Positions 45,960 to 58,420 of a stretch of 64,000 nt of DNA are shown one piece after another (the stretch's first letter is position 1; each line of letters opens with the position of its first letter). Origin of the DNA: Macrosoma leucophasiata (taxonomy: Eukaryota > Arthropoda > Insecta > Lepidoptera > Hedylidae). Below the pieces are notes generated by a model. That model searched no databases. It was not told where the DNA came from and worked only from the letters and a program-made list of their open reading frames with translations. A program made the position numbers and the translations under genes. The DNA is taken from assembly GCA_036365455.1 (NCBI GenBank), contig JAWQUS010000023.1:9052001-9116000 (forward strand), written 5' to 3'.

Positions 45960-47990
45960 GAGTTTTCCCTTTTTATTTGAAACTGAAACGCCGTTTTAAT
46001 TTTTTCTGCTCGAGGATAATATATTTATTACATTATTCGTATTTTCTAAATATTATGACGGCATGAATATAACGTCCAGAAAATATTTGCAACATTATAT
46101 TTTAGATAAATTCTATTGCATAATACATTTGACAGCTTTCGCTGTTTAAATTTTATTAACCAGCTCCTCAGATTTGTAGCAGATAAGTTATTAAAGAAAT
46201 CTTTTTTTTTTTTTAATTCAAACCAGTTTACTTATCTGTTTATTTAAAATCTTATACATGCCTTGTGACTATCTATCTGTACTTACATTTTAAAAAGACA
46301 CAAGAGCCGGTATTACTTACAATATGATAATTAAGTCGGTACTCTAGTAGGTATTTAAATATTATTATGGTCTCATTAGACGTTTAATCTCTAAGAAGAT
46401 TAAACACCTACGTCTCAATGTGTGTTGTTTTTTGTCACAGTTGTTTATTTTACGTAGACGAGATACATTAAATTGAAGTCATATAAAAAAAGTCGACACA
46501 TTTAATAGTAAAAGCAAGTGATACAGTTATGCATAATGAGGTAGCTTCGAAACATCTTTGAAACGACATTAAAAATACAAAATTGATTAGCAGCGTCCTG
46601 ATAAATTATATTATTTTACATTAGATATGCGAAAACATTCCATGTGTCTCAAACGAATTTAAATTTCAAACAGGACTTTTACGGATTAGTTTCTATCACT
46701 TAACATAACTATTCAGATTACAAGCCCGATTTAAATAATTGCGGAAGGATCTTTAAGTTTGTATTGTCAATAGCTACGATATTATGTAATCATCATAAAG
46801 AAAGAAAACATACTGCACGAAAATGTTTGTGATTTTAATCTGCTACTTCCACCATATATTTCAACTACTTATTAACAAAATGGCACATAAGAGCAATAAG
46901 GCTTTTTCAACGACCTTCGTTTCTTTCTGATTTATGTTTACCACTTTCGGGATGTTATGAAGTGAAATCCCTAAAAATTCTGTAATGTCTTTAATAACAT
47001 ATTATTCACGAGGTTAAATTTGAAGTTCATTAGGCTTGAACTTCAAAAGCTACTTGACGCATTTGATTAATAAAGCGGGGACTTCATTTTAAAAACAGCT
47101 TAGGTCTCATATTCTACAATTGACATCAATATCATTCAACAAATTAATCAATTTTACAACGTGAGAAGAGTTTGGGTCGCCTGACGAACACGAAAAAGCC
47201 AGAAAACCCTTATTTTTGGGCACCTCTCACTTCTCTTGATCTTGGTTAACTTGATGTATCGTCTTTTTTTCCTAGATTCTTTGTTGTAGAGGGGAAATGA
47301 GACGTTCTACTGATAATATCGTTAAGCATTTAGTTATATTCTTAGTGGCAGTTTGGATTTTTTAAATTTGTTGCTATTACCTATTTATTATTTTTATTCT
47401 CTCAAATGAAAACTTTTTCCAGTCTAATGCCGCTCTAGGCTTATAACAAAATTTTGCCTAAATATTGCGCATATTTAGGCATATTTAACATAAAATATTA
47501 ATTAACTTAAGCATATAGGCTCAAGTTGCCCATCTTTCCCTCCAAATGAAACTTAAAGGGTATGCATATTAATTAATTTAAGCATATAGGCTCAAGTTGC
47601 CCATCCTTCCCTCGGATCTGCTATGAAGAGCAATACAGACATTATAAGTATGATTGTTTCCTATAGGATCAGGCTTCGTATTTCATAGTCTGATCTTTTT
47701 CCATTTTCTCCATGTAACTGATTCATCCGTCACAGTTATTGTTTGAGACTTATTAGAAATAAAATCCAATATTATTTTAAAATATCTAATATAAATATCT
47801 AGTTTTAGGATTAATCTTTCTATTTTAAATACATTCTCTTGAAGGTTTTCTTATTTGCACTCTCATCATCTTGTCCCACTATCTCGGTCGGTCGTACTAA
47901 GGTCGACAGGTAGAGAATGCCTAACGGCATTAAGTCCGCCTTATTAAGTACGTATATTAAGTACTTACCTTGTGCATAAAACTTAAATAT
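45960..47990. other. AT-rich sequence with one 71-bp duplication
   Basis: A tandem duplication places TTAAGCATATAGGCTCAAGT at about 47,506 and 47,577 (units from 47,495 and 47,566). Nothing else stands out. Confidence 0.5.
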
Positions 47991-48356
47991 AATAATAATA
48001 ATAATGGCAACCCATTATACGTCCCACTGATAGCCACGAGTCTCTACCCTTTATAGGGGGAGGCCTGGAGCTTACTCCACCACGTTGCTCCAATGCGGAT
48101 TGGTGGAGGTGGGTCGGTAAGTGGCCAACCCGCTGTCGGATGTTTTCAAACCGCCTATAAGGCCTCCGACAAGGTTTAACGACTGCTATCCATCGTTAGC
48201 AACCGGGACTGACGGCTTAACGTGCCCTCCGAAGCACGGAAATGCCCATTTAATTTGCCACTAGCGGTCACCCATCACACTACCCGACCGCGCCCGTAGT
48301 GCTTAACCGAGTAGATCGCTTACGATCTACACCAGCCGCTGGGCCATGCGCGCTTC
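47990..48356 (-). mobile_element. 5S rRNA-derived SINE with 12-bp target duplication
   Basis: Read on the minus strand, GGTTAAGCACTACGGGCGCG and TGATGGGTGACCGC correspond to the 3' half of 5S rRNA, which holds the pol III internal promoter. The body runs ~270 bp and ends in an (ATT)n tail at 47,990-48,006. AAAACTTAAATA flanks the element exactly at 47,978-47,989 and 48,357-48,368. Confidence 0.85.
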
Positions 48357-48884
48357 AAAACTTAAATAAATAAATTATATATTTATTATGTCATTAATGA
48401 CCATTAATAATTGTTGTGTTTTCTAATTTACATTGCAATAATAGGTATGTATAAACCTATTTGTGCAATGGTTTGTGCTTTCTATATTAAAATACGCTAT
48501 CAAGTATAAATATATATTCCGTGACGTTGCGATCAAATTGTTGACCATAAATTTGAACGATCTGAAACTAATCTCATAACTATTTGTTCATACACTATTA
48601 AATAGGTACCTATATTAAACAAGATTTTGACGTAATAACACGGAAGTTTGCGATGAGGAATTTTGTAACCAAATTCTTTTGAAAGCTTTTCCCTGCTTCA
48701 TTAATCTTTCTAGGAACCTAAAGCCTCCGGTGGCTAGTTACATTTGAAAATCTACTATCATGTTTTTCTCGTGACTTGACGGGTTAATATCCCTCTTGTT
48801 AGCACAAATTGTGTTTCTTGAACTAACTTTTATTTTTATTTTAAACACATTTATATTACAAAAGCATCTCAAAGAAAAGATTAG

Positions 48885-49052
48885 TAGATGCCGAAAAGTA
48901 TAGGAGCTAGCACGCAACCCTGGCGCACGCCTCTTCTCACATTAAATGGCTCAGATGTTATGCCATTGAACACGACTCTACCCTGCATACTATCATGGAA
49001 AGATTGTATCAGTTGAAGGAGCTGAGGAGGACAGCCGATCCGTTCATCATAT
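48885..49052 (-). pseudogene. RT fragment of an RTE-like LINE
   Basis: The minus-strand frame reads LLQLIQSFHDSMQGRVVF, then PFNVRRGVRQGCVLAPILFG. This is the RT segment just before the catalytic block, in the style of RTE-clade elements. Both ends are lost. Confidence 0.8.
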
Positions 49053-50200
49053 TAAAAACTAGTAAGACTTTGTTTTATTGAAAGTGATTAGCAGATTATA
49101 AAGCTTAGCATTGATATATTATCTCGTAAAACATTCGAAACGAATATCACTTTAAATGCCGCATGCATCTGAAACTGATTTAGAGACGTTGATTTATTGT
49201 ATTGGTGTTGCAGAGTAGTCATAATCTTCGAAATAAGAATGTATTTCCCAAATCATTTGAGTTTTGACCTAACGTGAGGTGATCATTATCAAAACACATA
49301 AATTTTCTGAGCTTGTTTCAAATTGAATATATAAAGTTGTTTTAATTATCTATTAACGTAACTATAATATTCAAATGTTAAGTGAAATCTATACTGATTG
49401 ACCTCAGAGCATCTTAAACTTTCCATCTATTTAGGAATACAGTGATGGCTAGGATATCTATTTACCAGTAACCCTTGATGATGCGTGCAATTTGAATTTT
49501 ACTGTTAGAAAGCTGTTTCATAAAAGCTGTAATATGAATATTAATCTGTTATTATAATGAAGGTTCTGAAACTACATGTTTGAATAAGGAAGCATGTGAA
49601 AGTGAAAATCGTAAAGAGACAATTCTCGGAGTATATATTAAGAATCTAAGGTTCAGCTGGTTTCACCATTAGTAATTAAGTAGTTTGCCAAATTTTGTAT
49701 GGTGAATCAAATTGCTGTTATATTCTTGACGAAATTTCTCGAAGGCCGGTGGAATGGGCTCGGCTTGTCTTATCTTAAACTAATTTAATATGAGTGTTAA
49801 TGAAGCACTTGTGGTTGAGCGAAACCGCTACTTATCAAATGGTGACTTCATGCTGGTGTCATTTCTTTAAGATTCCGATGCTTTGCGTACCCAGTTGTGC
49901 TAATGATTCACACCCAAATTTAGTAGTGGTTGTATATTCTTAATTGTATACCAACAATTCACTACTCCGTCTTGAGTTCCATGCCCGGGTTGGGAAGAAA
50001 GTGAAATGGGAAATTAGGAAAATGGGTCGAAATATCAACTCGTTCAGACTCGTCCTTATGCCATGGCACCTGTAAGAATGTAACTGAAAAATTTTGGATA
50101 TCTATTGTACGATATAAAAACTAAAATAATAATATGCTAAGCAGACTGAGAGACAATAATTTTATGTGGTTTTGAATCAATGATAATCAAACATTACATA
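49053..50200. other. Unassigned sequence
   Basis: No gene or repeat recognised. Confidence 0.4.
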
Positions 50201-50203
50201 ATC

Positions 50204-50435
50204 TTTAAACATATATAAAAATCAATTGCTGTTCGTTAGTCTCGTTAAAACTCGAGAACGGCTGGACCGATTTGGTTAATTTTGGTTTTGACTTATTTCT
50301 GGAAACCCAGGGAAGGTTTAAAAGGTATAAAAACCACAATTTCTTTTTTCCATACAAACAGTCCGTATCTATCAGCCACCATTGACACATATTTTATTCT
50401 GAGGCAATACGAAGTTTGCCGGGTCAACTAACTAG
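50204..50435 (+). mobile_element. Helitron-like repeat
   Basis: ATCAATTGCTGTTCGTTAGT, CTCGAGAACGGCTGGACCGA and terminal GCCGGGTCAACTAACTAG are present. The 3' flank is G rather than T and the TC start is eroded. Confidence 0.55.
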
Positions 50436-50499
50436 GTAATACTTTCAATTTATAAAGTATTTATGAAGTAGGTACCTACTTGTATATTGTGATATTGTA

Positions 50500-50735
50500 A
50501 TTTTTTAATGTAGGTAGCTAAAGTGGCAAACTAGCATGCAGTTCACGTGGATGACTACAGCCTATAGACATCTACACAAAACCAGAGGTCAAAATTCACA
50601 TTCACATGCATTGCCACCATGAAACTTTATTATGTCTATATGATGGTTATTACGGGCTGAACACTACCATTTGGCAGCAGATAGATTAGGTAATGCCTAC
50701 ACCCTCGAGTCTCCACTCTGGGGCTCTATCACCAA
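50500..50735 (-). mobile_element. SINE family A, diverged
   Basis: GTGGCAAACTAGCATGCAG through GGGCTCTATCACCAAT, with small deletions. Confidence 0.75.
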
Positions 50736-50739
50736 TAAA

Positions 50740-51514
50740 AAAGTACAAGTTACACATAACACAAATTTAGGAATATCGCGAATTTACTGCTAAATTCAAA
50801 TAACTAGTAGTTATCGGAATTCACTGCGGTAATATTTTGATTGGATAATGACGAGTAGAATATCATAAAAAAATGTTTGATTACGCGTACCTATGCGTAT
50901 ACGCATCACTGGTGATTATTCCTCATAACAAGTGTTGAAGGACGAGTTATATTTCACTCATCAAAGTAAAATACACGTTTTTAGTTTTACGTCTTTTTAA
51001 CTTATTCTAAATAGACAATCAAAATAAATAATAATCCAATAAATCAATCGCAAACCTGCCATTCGTTAGATAAACAATAAATTCACCACAGAGGTGTTAG
51101 CAGCAATACGAATAATCGAGTAAAGCAGTCTATTGTTAGTTTGGTTTGTTACTGAGATTTATAACTCTGTGGTTTATGAGATGCAACATCATATCAATCA
51201 CACAGTTTATGATGGCGGAAACCAGGGTCTGATGATAAATGACAATCTTAAAGTACCACTTTGTCTGTAGAAATAGAATGTGATAAGTTATGACGCTTAC
51301 TTATACGCTTAGAACTATATAATTGGTATTAATAATGTTACAATTATGTATGATGAGAATAATATTTTGTTAGTACTTAGGTACCTATACCGAATATACT
51401 AGTATATTCATGGTGTTAGTGATAATTGCAGATAGCATTTCCCTGAAGAGATAAGCAGAGATTTAAAAACAGAACAACGTCCAGGCACCAAATGAGATGA
51501 CTCCTTATAATACT
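50740..51514. other. Unassigned AT-rich sequence
   Basis: Nothing recognised. Confidence 0.4.
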
Positions 51515-51516
51515 TA

Positions 51517-51659
51517 GCCTGGGTTGCACCACGATATTTGTTAAAGTTATTGTAACATTTCATATCCTTCTCTAACTTTTACGGATTGCTTTAAGTTAGA
51601 GAAGGATATGAAATGTTACAATAACTTTGACACATGTCATATGGTGGTGCAACCCAGGC
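51517..51659. mobile_element. Palindromic MITE family M3, complete
   Basis: Ends GCCTGGGTTGCACCAC and GTGGTGCAACCCAGGC, core ACATTTCATATCCTTCTCTA, TA on both sides. 143 bp. Confidence 0.85.
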
Positions 51660-52279
51660 TAAATGCTTCCATTCATAACGAACTATGACAGAGAGGGAGT
51701 TTAGAGAGCATATTTATGAAGAACATATCCAACATTCAAAGGGTCTCATCACGGTCTCACTGCTAATTTTACCTGTTTACACAAGCAATATGACTTTAAA
51801 TCATCACATTGGGACCATACCGGGCACCTAGGGTGTAGGTGGCTATCAAATAGGTAGTGTGCAGTTGTAATCAAGTCTGTTCAGACGTATATTTCTTACT
51901 GCGGGCGGTATAATCAGGAATCAAAGTCGGGACATCAACGTATCTATACTGATTACTTTAGGTCCCAAGTTTGATGATAGTGGCCCGCTACCGCTACCCC
52001 GAGGTTTAATTGCCTTGTGGCGGAGCGGCTGAATTTATGACCAGTTTTATAATTATATCATAAGGACTGTTTTTTGTATGCGTTGGCATCTCAGACACTA
52101 AAAGAGATGACTGGTTTCATATATAGGTAAACATATTTTTAGTCTGATTAGAATTTGTTATCAGCACAATATTGTACATTCAATTTGTTGTAACTGGCGT
52201 TGAGAACAATGTTACTACTATTTACCATATGGAAGAAACTTTGGTTGGGCATTTTTAGGGAAAAAAGGGGACTTTAACT

Positions 52280-52470
52280 TTTTTGAAGGTTCCGTCCGTA
52301 CTTCGAAAGCGGAAAACGGAATGCTTATATAATCACTCGTACGTCTGTCTGTCTATTCGTCTTTCATAGCCAATTTTCTTTCAAAGTACAGGGCCGATTG
52401 TGTTGAAATTTAGTGCAAGTATGTAAATCAACCCCAAACATGAACGTGTTATATATAAAATAAGATACAT
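52280..52470 (+). repeat. Fragment of dispersed repeat
   Basis: GGTTCCGTCCGTAC, CGTACGTCTGTCTGTC and GTACAGGGCCGATTGTGTTG are common internal motifs of lepidopteran repeats. Borders are not visible. Confidence 0.4.
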
Positions 52471-52520
52471 TCAAGCATAGGGTGTTTTTTAAGGGATAAA
52501 TGGAGGAGTAGAAAAAAAAA

Positions 52521-53252
52521 GCCTTATTCATAAAAAACGCTTATAGAAGGTTTATAGCATTCATTAGTTAAAATGCTCTATAAGCCTATCAAACGTTCTT
52601 TAAAATTGTTTATTCATAAACGTTCTATAAACCTTCCATAGTTAAAATTCTGCTAATAGACAAAATGTTGCCAGTGCAAGGAATTCAGTTGACAAATGGA
52701 TCCAACATGAGATCAAACACGCCAAATTGTCTACAAATTACGTGTGAAAATTACCTTATTTCGAATAAAAGGAAAAAAATCAATGTCACAGGTGACATAA
52801 AGTTATGTTAAGGCATTCCTAGTTTCGTTTCATTAATCGACCGCAACAACCACGACCAAGACCGCTGAAATTGCCGTTTTGGTGAAAGCACAAAATATTG
52901 GTGGATCGGAGCGGACGCAATGCGGTCGCGAACAGTGACGTTATTTATGACGTCAAACGACCGCTCGCGACGATCACGGGCCTCAGGTGGAACAATACAA
53001 AGGGCACTACGGTCGTTGATGTCGATTAATGGAACGCACCCAATGTCAATTTCAACAATCAGCTGTTGAATGTCGGCCATCTTTGTCCTTATAGCACTGT
53101 TCTATTAGGGTTATAGTAGGGTTCTGGCCTCTATAACTTTATAGTGGGTTTATAGAGTGCTTTAGCGCTAAAATGCTATTATGAATAACGTTTTTCTTAA
53201 AGCATACTATAACGAGCTCTTAGAGGTGTTATAACTTTTTATGAATAAGACC
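52521..53252. mobile_element. Longer CTTATTCATAAA element carrying an open frame
   Basis: The ends CCTTATTCATAAAAAACGC and GTTATAACTTTTTATGAATAAG are inverted. ATTCATAAACGTTCTATAAA and TATGAATAACG recur inside, so the arms are complex. It resembles family M2 at the tips only. The GC-richer centre holds the frame at 52,808-53,080. Confidence 0.6.
52808..53080 (-). CDS. Unrecognised 90-codon frame within the element
   Basis: It begins at an ATG (MADIQQLIVEIDIG) and ends at TAA. The middle is rich in arginine and aspartate (PPEARDRRERSFDV, NNVTVRDRIA). The base composition is clearly higher in GC than the flanks, as real coding sequence would be. No domain is recognised. It may be a captured exon or a remnant of a transposon protein. 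Confidence 0.4.
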   Translation of the reverse strand: MADIQQLIVEIDIGCVPLIDINDRSALCIVPPEARDRRERSFDVINNVTVRDRIASAPIHQYFVLSPKRQFQRSWSWLLRSINETKLGMP

Positions 53253-53779
53253 GTACATGTATTGTGTGACACACAATGAGATAAACATATTGTAGTGCTA
53301 ATTCAGATTTAGAGGCAGAAAAATTACGATATAGTCTGCAAATTGTTCTTTTTGAATACTTTAAACATCATAAATCTGGCTTCGAATGAAATTCTTGGAA
53401 TAACAGGACAATGTCTGTCAGGTCAGCTAGTTTAAAATAAAAAAAATCGTTCGTCACATTAAATGATAAATATTGTAATAAACAAACCGTTAACTTTATG
53501 GCGTATGTAGAATTCGCGAACTTTTTTATTATAGATCTATTTAGGCTATAAACCATATACTTATACAATTTGTTTTTTCTTTAACTTTGGTAGTTTTATA
53601 TCTACTAGTTTATACGCGTCCAAGCAAGTATATAAAATATTGCTAAGTTATAGAACAGTTCTATATAGTTTGCGCAGTGGCAATGGACGCTAAGCTTGGA
53701 GATGAGAGTCGTAGGTAGTGCTATTGATATTTTTTCCATTTTCACAAGATTTCCAGTACTACCTACGTAGTACTGGAAA

Positions 53780-53899
53780 CCACGGGGCCATACAATACCA
53801 TCTAACCGGAACACAATAGTGCTGAATACTACCGATAGATTAAGTAATGCGATGGTGCCTACGCCCTCGAGCTGCTGCTTCTACAACTCTACCATCAGT
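53780..53899 (-). mobile_element. SINE family A, 5' half
   Basis: CACGGGGCCATACAATACC through CTACAACTCTACCATCAG. Confidence 0.7.
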
Positions 53900-54305
53900 T
53901 AAATCTTGAGAGAGGGATGTAATGTATTTGCTTAATAAATACAGGTGTTGCTATAGAGTTCACCTTATAGAGTTTTTGTTATCAACTTTCTCATCTTCTA
54001 ATGATTTGTTCCGTATTCTGCTTTGTTGTACTTTTTTAAGGGTTAAAACATCGCACAATGACAGTTCAGTAGTAGAAGTTCACTAGAACATGATTTATTT
54101 TCTAGTAGATTTAGTTCCCGTGGCACACTCCGGAGTCCGTAGGATGTGGGTACTTTTTAAAAACTGGCCAAGAGCGAGTCGGACTCGCGAATAAGGAGTA
54201 CCGTACCGTTATGTATAAAAAATGGCAAAATTCACATTTGTTGTGTATGAGCTTGAGTATGTGTATGGCTTGTGTATGTGTATGAGCTTTATGGCTCCGC
54301 TTAAT

Positions 54306-54570
54306 TTTTTTATGTCATGAAATGACAAACAATCAAACAGTTTAGGAACATTAATGGTAAACGAATAGTGTCACTTATAAACGCTAACATAAATACAAAG
54401 ATTTCAATGTAGATGCGTTGCCATTCCTGCCAAAAATTACAGGGCTCTACATTGCCCCCTGTACACGACAACGCTGAACTTTACTATTTAGTGGTAGATA
54501 ATAAAGTAGATTAGGAGAATGCGGTGGTGCTTACGCCCACGAGCTACGTCACTGGAGCTCTACCATCAGT
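54306..54570 (-). mobile_element. SINE family A, diverged
   Basis: The T-run at 54,306, AATTACAGGGCTCTACATTG, and ACTGGAGCTCTACCATCAGT at the end. Confidence 0.75.
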
Positions 54571-55009
54571 AAAAATACATACACGCATCTCACCTGTATA
54601 CAAATTGAAATGTTTTTAAAAATCTGTCATTATTAATCAACGTTATTTAAATTCCACTGGTTTAGATAAAACGTAAAATAACTCGGTCATCAGATAGCGG
54701 TTGAAAAACGACTTCAAATATTCTATTACATAAATGACTTTAATATGAACGAGTTTAAAATACGCAAATACATTCAATATACGTATATTTTATAAACAAT
54801 GATTGTTTAATTTAGAACAAAACAATAGTATGTTACGTGAAATCTAAACATTTCTATTGTAACTGTTGCATGTAAAATTACTCAAGCTCAAGATAGCGTT
54901 TGCATGAAAAATACATAAATGTTGGTGCACCAATGTAGCAACTGGTTAATTGTTTGTTTGCACCCATTTATTAATTATGTAAGATTGCAATGAGCTTCTT
55001 GTTGCCATT

Positions 55010-55292
55010 ACTGGCGGTAGAGTCCCAGTGTAGGAGCTCGAGGGCGTAGGCACCACCGCATTACCTAATCTGCCGCCAAATGGTAGTGTTCAGCACAATC
55101 GTGTTTCGGTTAGATGGTAATGTATGGCCCCGTAATAACTATCACAGAGATAAAACAACTAACGTCTCAGAGGTGACAACGTATCTGCATTTTGACCTCT
55201 GGTCTTTGTGTGGGTGTTTATAGGCTGCTGTTATCATTTAACATCAAAGTGAACTGAATGTTAGTTTGTCACCGTCAGTCATTACAAAAAAA
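55010..55292 (+). mobile_element. SINE family A, full length
   Basis: ACTGGCGGTAGAGTCCCAGT at the start and CATTACAAAAAAAAC at the tail. Confidence 0.8.
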
Positions 55293-56125
55293 ACAGCATT
55301 CCAGCTAAAAGACGTCCGACGCCCACAACAGTGTTGTGTGTCATTAGGGGAAATGCCATTATCGCCACGTTAGCAAGGTTGATTTGCGATCGCACTGGTG
55401 GTAGTTTTATCGCAGGATGCTGCTGCCCATCACTAGTTATTGTATTTACTACCGCCGTTGTTCGATTGACTGACTGCACAAGCTTAAGGGCACAGGGGAT
55501 TAAATAAAAATGAAAATAATTGAAAATGAATGAAAATTTTTGAAAATAATAAAAAAAAAAAACAACTTTTTATTTTCCCCAACTCCGAATTAGGTGCCGA
55601 TTTAAAAAAATACATGCAGATTTAGAGACTAACAAAAATATGTCGATATCAGCATTTCGATGATGTATATTAATTAGAAATCTTTCAAAACTTCCACTTC
55701 GTAATTTTTAGCAACACCTGATTTGAGACATCTTACATACCTAGTTATGTAATATTCATAACAAGATTGTTTCTCGCTCGTATGTAATTTTGTAACCAAT
55801 CCAGCCTTGCAATAGCTTCAGGCCATGCACACGTATACGTGACAAATTTTCATTTCTACTCTATAAACACGTCCCTTATGATTCCCATGGGAAAAGCTAT
55901 CACTTACTCTCGAGTTTTATAAAGAATTCTACAATTTGCTGGTAATTATGGTAATTCGTGCTATGTCAATGACCTAACTTTAATTCGTTGAGTAACACAG
56001 TAACGCGCTTTAATAATAATTTATATCTAATTATGCTCATGCGATGTGATGCGCATACGCTTGAAGATGTTTGTTTATTTATAGGTAACTAAATAATAAA
56101 TTGTGTCACGCGTTTATTTGGATTA
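55293..56125. other. Unassigned sequence
   Basis: A moderately GC-rich patch at 55,300-55,490 (GGATGCTGCTGCCCATCACT) may be another repeat. A-rich low complexity is at ~55,505-55,563. Confidence 0.4.
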
Positions 56126-56132
56126 TGACTTT

Positions 56133-56270
56133 GGTGGCAAACAAGCATGCAGTTCACATTGATGTTAAGTGACGACTGCAGCCTATAGACACTTAAACAA
56201 AGACCAGAGGTCAAAATGCAGATGCATTGCCACCCCTGAGACCTCATCATATGTTTCGGGTGTTTTACGG
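56133..56270 (-). mobile_element. SINE family A, 3' half
   Basis: GTGGCAAACAAGCATGCAG to CACCCCTGAGACCTC; the 5' half is missing. Confidence 0.8.
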
Positions 56271-56811
56271 GGCCGTCATTAGGATCTTAATATATTAATC
56301 TAATTAATTAGCCAAATTTTTAACACTGTTAAAAAGTTCTTCAAAACTGAATTGGTAGACAGCTAATAGGTAGGAAGGTAGTAGTATGTACCTTTTGGAA
56401 CAATGTTTCAGACTTAACAAATTCGAGATGTAGGTACTTATTGTTTATTTGTTTTTTGAGCTCAAATTAAAAATGAATCGGTAACGAACGCAGTTTTCTC
56501 CTGACAGCAACTTATCACTGCATTGATGACGCAATAAAATAATAAAATATTTATATTTGGAACGTGGCCGCGTTAACGTTTAATTGTCTCATTAATTAGT
56601 AATTCGATTCTTTTATGTAAATTATATTTAGAAGATAGAAAGAGCATAGTCCGTGGCATAATAAATTAGTCAAGTGGCTATAATGGCATGTCTCGATTGG
56701 AATAGAATAAACGTAGTGAACAAAGATTACTTAAAAATCCGACCAAGTGCGTGGTAGGTACATTACTTAAATTCGTACAAGAAAATCCACTGATCTTCAG
56801 TGAATACAACA

Positions 56812-56947
56812 GGTGAGATTCATAGACCGCACTACGACTTTACTTTGAGCAAAGTATACTTAGAACTGTCAGTACAACATGGGTTTTGATAGTTCTAAGT
56901 CGTACTTTACTCAAAATAAAGTCGTAGTGCGATTTGTGACTCTCACC
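56812..56947. mobile_element. MITE family M1
   Basis: GGTGAGATTCATAGACCGCA and the complementary GTGCGATTTGTGACTCTCACC. Confidence 0.8.
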
Positions 56948-57255
56948 AACAGCCTACACTGCTTTAGATCTAATTTCACTTATTCAAAACAGAGGGCTAT
57001 GATATAAAACAGGTTTGTAAGTTTTAACATGAATGTCCCATAATCATAGCGATAATTTGATAAAATGTAAGTACCTATGGTGTGAAATTTCGAGAGTTTA
57101 AATAATGTATGTGTGGAGAAACGGGTGACATTGTTCCACCGACTAGCAGCTGTTACTGGGTGACCACCCATTTGAAATCCACTTTGCTATATATATTGCT
57201 GTTTTCTTTAAATGATCGTATTTATCTCGTTACGCTTAAACAGCAGAAAAATCTA

Positions 57256-57312
57256 ATTCGAAATCAGATTCCCTTTGTGGGCGTAGGTTCGAATCCTACT
57301 GGCTGTGCCACG
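57256..57312 (+). pseudogene. tRNA-Ser 3' half with encoded CCA
   Basis: CTAATTCGAAATCAGATTCC, then GCGTAGGTTCGAATCCTACT and GGCTGTG followed by CCA, match the 3' half of insect tRNA-Ser(CGA) from anticodon stem to tail. The 5' half is absent. CCA is not normally genome-encoded in animals, so this looks like a reverse-transcribed mature tRNA. Confidence 0.75.
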
Positions 57313-57329
57313 CGTGTTCTAAATATTTC

Positions 57330-58190
57330 TGATTAAGACTTATTTCATTCATCAAGCATTTTATATCATTTCACAATAATCTAAAATCAAATGACCCTCA
57401 TATTTATACTAATAGTATAAAGCTGAAGAGTTTGTTTGCTTGAACGCGCTAACAGTGCTTTGATTATGTACACGTCTAGATGGAGCGTCGCCTTATAAAC
57501 GCTGCAAAAACAATGTCCCAATTTGAAAACCCTTGTCTGCGTGTAACACACACTAATACGTATATTTTATTCGCTTGACACACACTACTCAACTGGTGAC
57601 AATGTTACTTGCTTATGAAATTTTCCCCTAAAATTAGGGAAAATTAGCTTAAGTCGAGTGCAATTATTTCCTAGTGTGTGATAATAATATTACGATATTC
57701 GTCGGGTCGTCTCACAGTAACTTTAGTTATTCGTTTTTAGATATTTTTAAGTTTTTGTTTGTATAGGTTCATGTATTAGCTTAAGTTATTCGTTTTTATT
57801 TGTTCTTAGTGTAAATTACTTATATCATGGAGAAAAATAAATTCATTTTTAAGAACAAAATCAAAATCTGGAATGGATCCATTAGTTGGGAATTTACAAA
57901 CCCATAAACAGATACACACGTCAAACTTAGAACACCCCTCTTTTCCCATCGGGGGTTATTAAAATAATGTACTTATTATATTAAACATATATTTTATATA
58001 GATTTTTTTTGTAACTTCATATTTCAATGGGAAGATTTTAAATAAAAAACTGGCAACACAGTAAACATGGCGTTCAATGAATCGTACAAATGCGACGTAA
58101 AGTTAAATATTGTTGATATATTTCTGGCATAAATTTAGGACTATGGATTCCGCCGTCCGCCGCGTGAATATATTATTATTTTCAAGATTT
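57330..58190. other. Mostly unassigned; Helitron 5' scrap near 57,407
   Basis: TATACTAATAGTATAAAGCT with GAACGCGCTAAC is the 5' end of the family at 35,454. Nothing else recognised. Confidence 0.5.
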
Positions 58191-58199
58191 TCGACGATG

Positions 58200-58420
58200 A
58201 GAGATTCGACGACCCGGTTAGTCCAGCGGTGCGAAACCACCGTTTGATTCGAAGGGTCGCGGGTTCGATCCCCGCACCGGAACAAATATTTGTATGGCCT
58301 ACAGATATTTGTTTCGGGTCTGGGTTTTTGTGTATGTGTTGTATGTGTACAACGGCGCCCACGACACAGGTTTAACCTACTGTGGGGCTGTGAGTGTAAG
58401 AGTATTTTTTTAAAAAAAGA
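58200..58420 (+). mobile_element. tRNA-derived SINE, family C
   Basis: The A-box CCGGTTAGTCCAGCGGTGCG and B-box GGGTTCGATCCCCGC are both near-consensus. The body contains TATGGCCTACAGATATTTGT, GGCGCCCACGACACAGG and a T7 run near 58,408. It is the best pol III promoter in the window. Confidence 0.85.
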
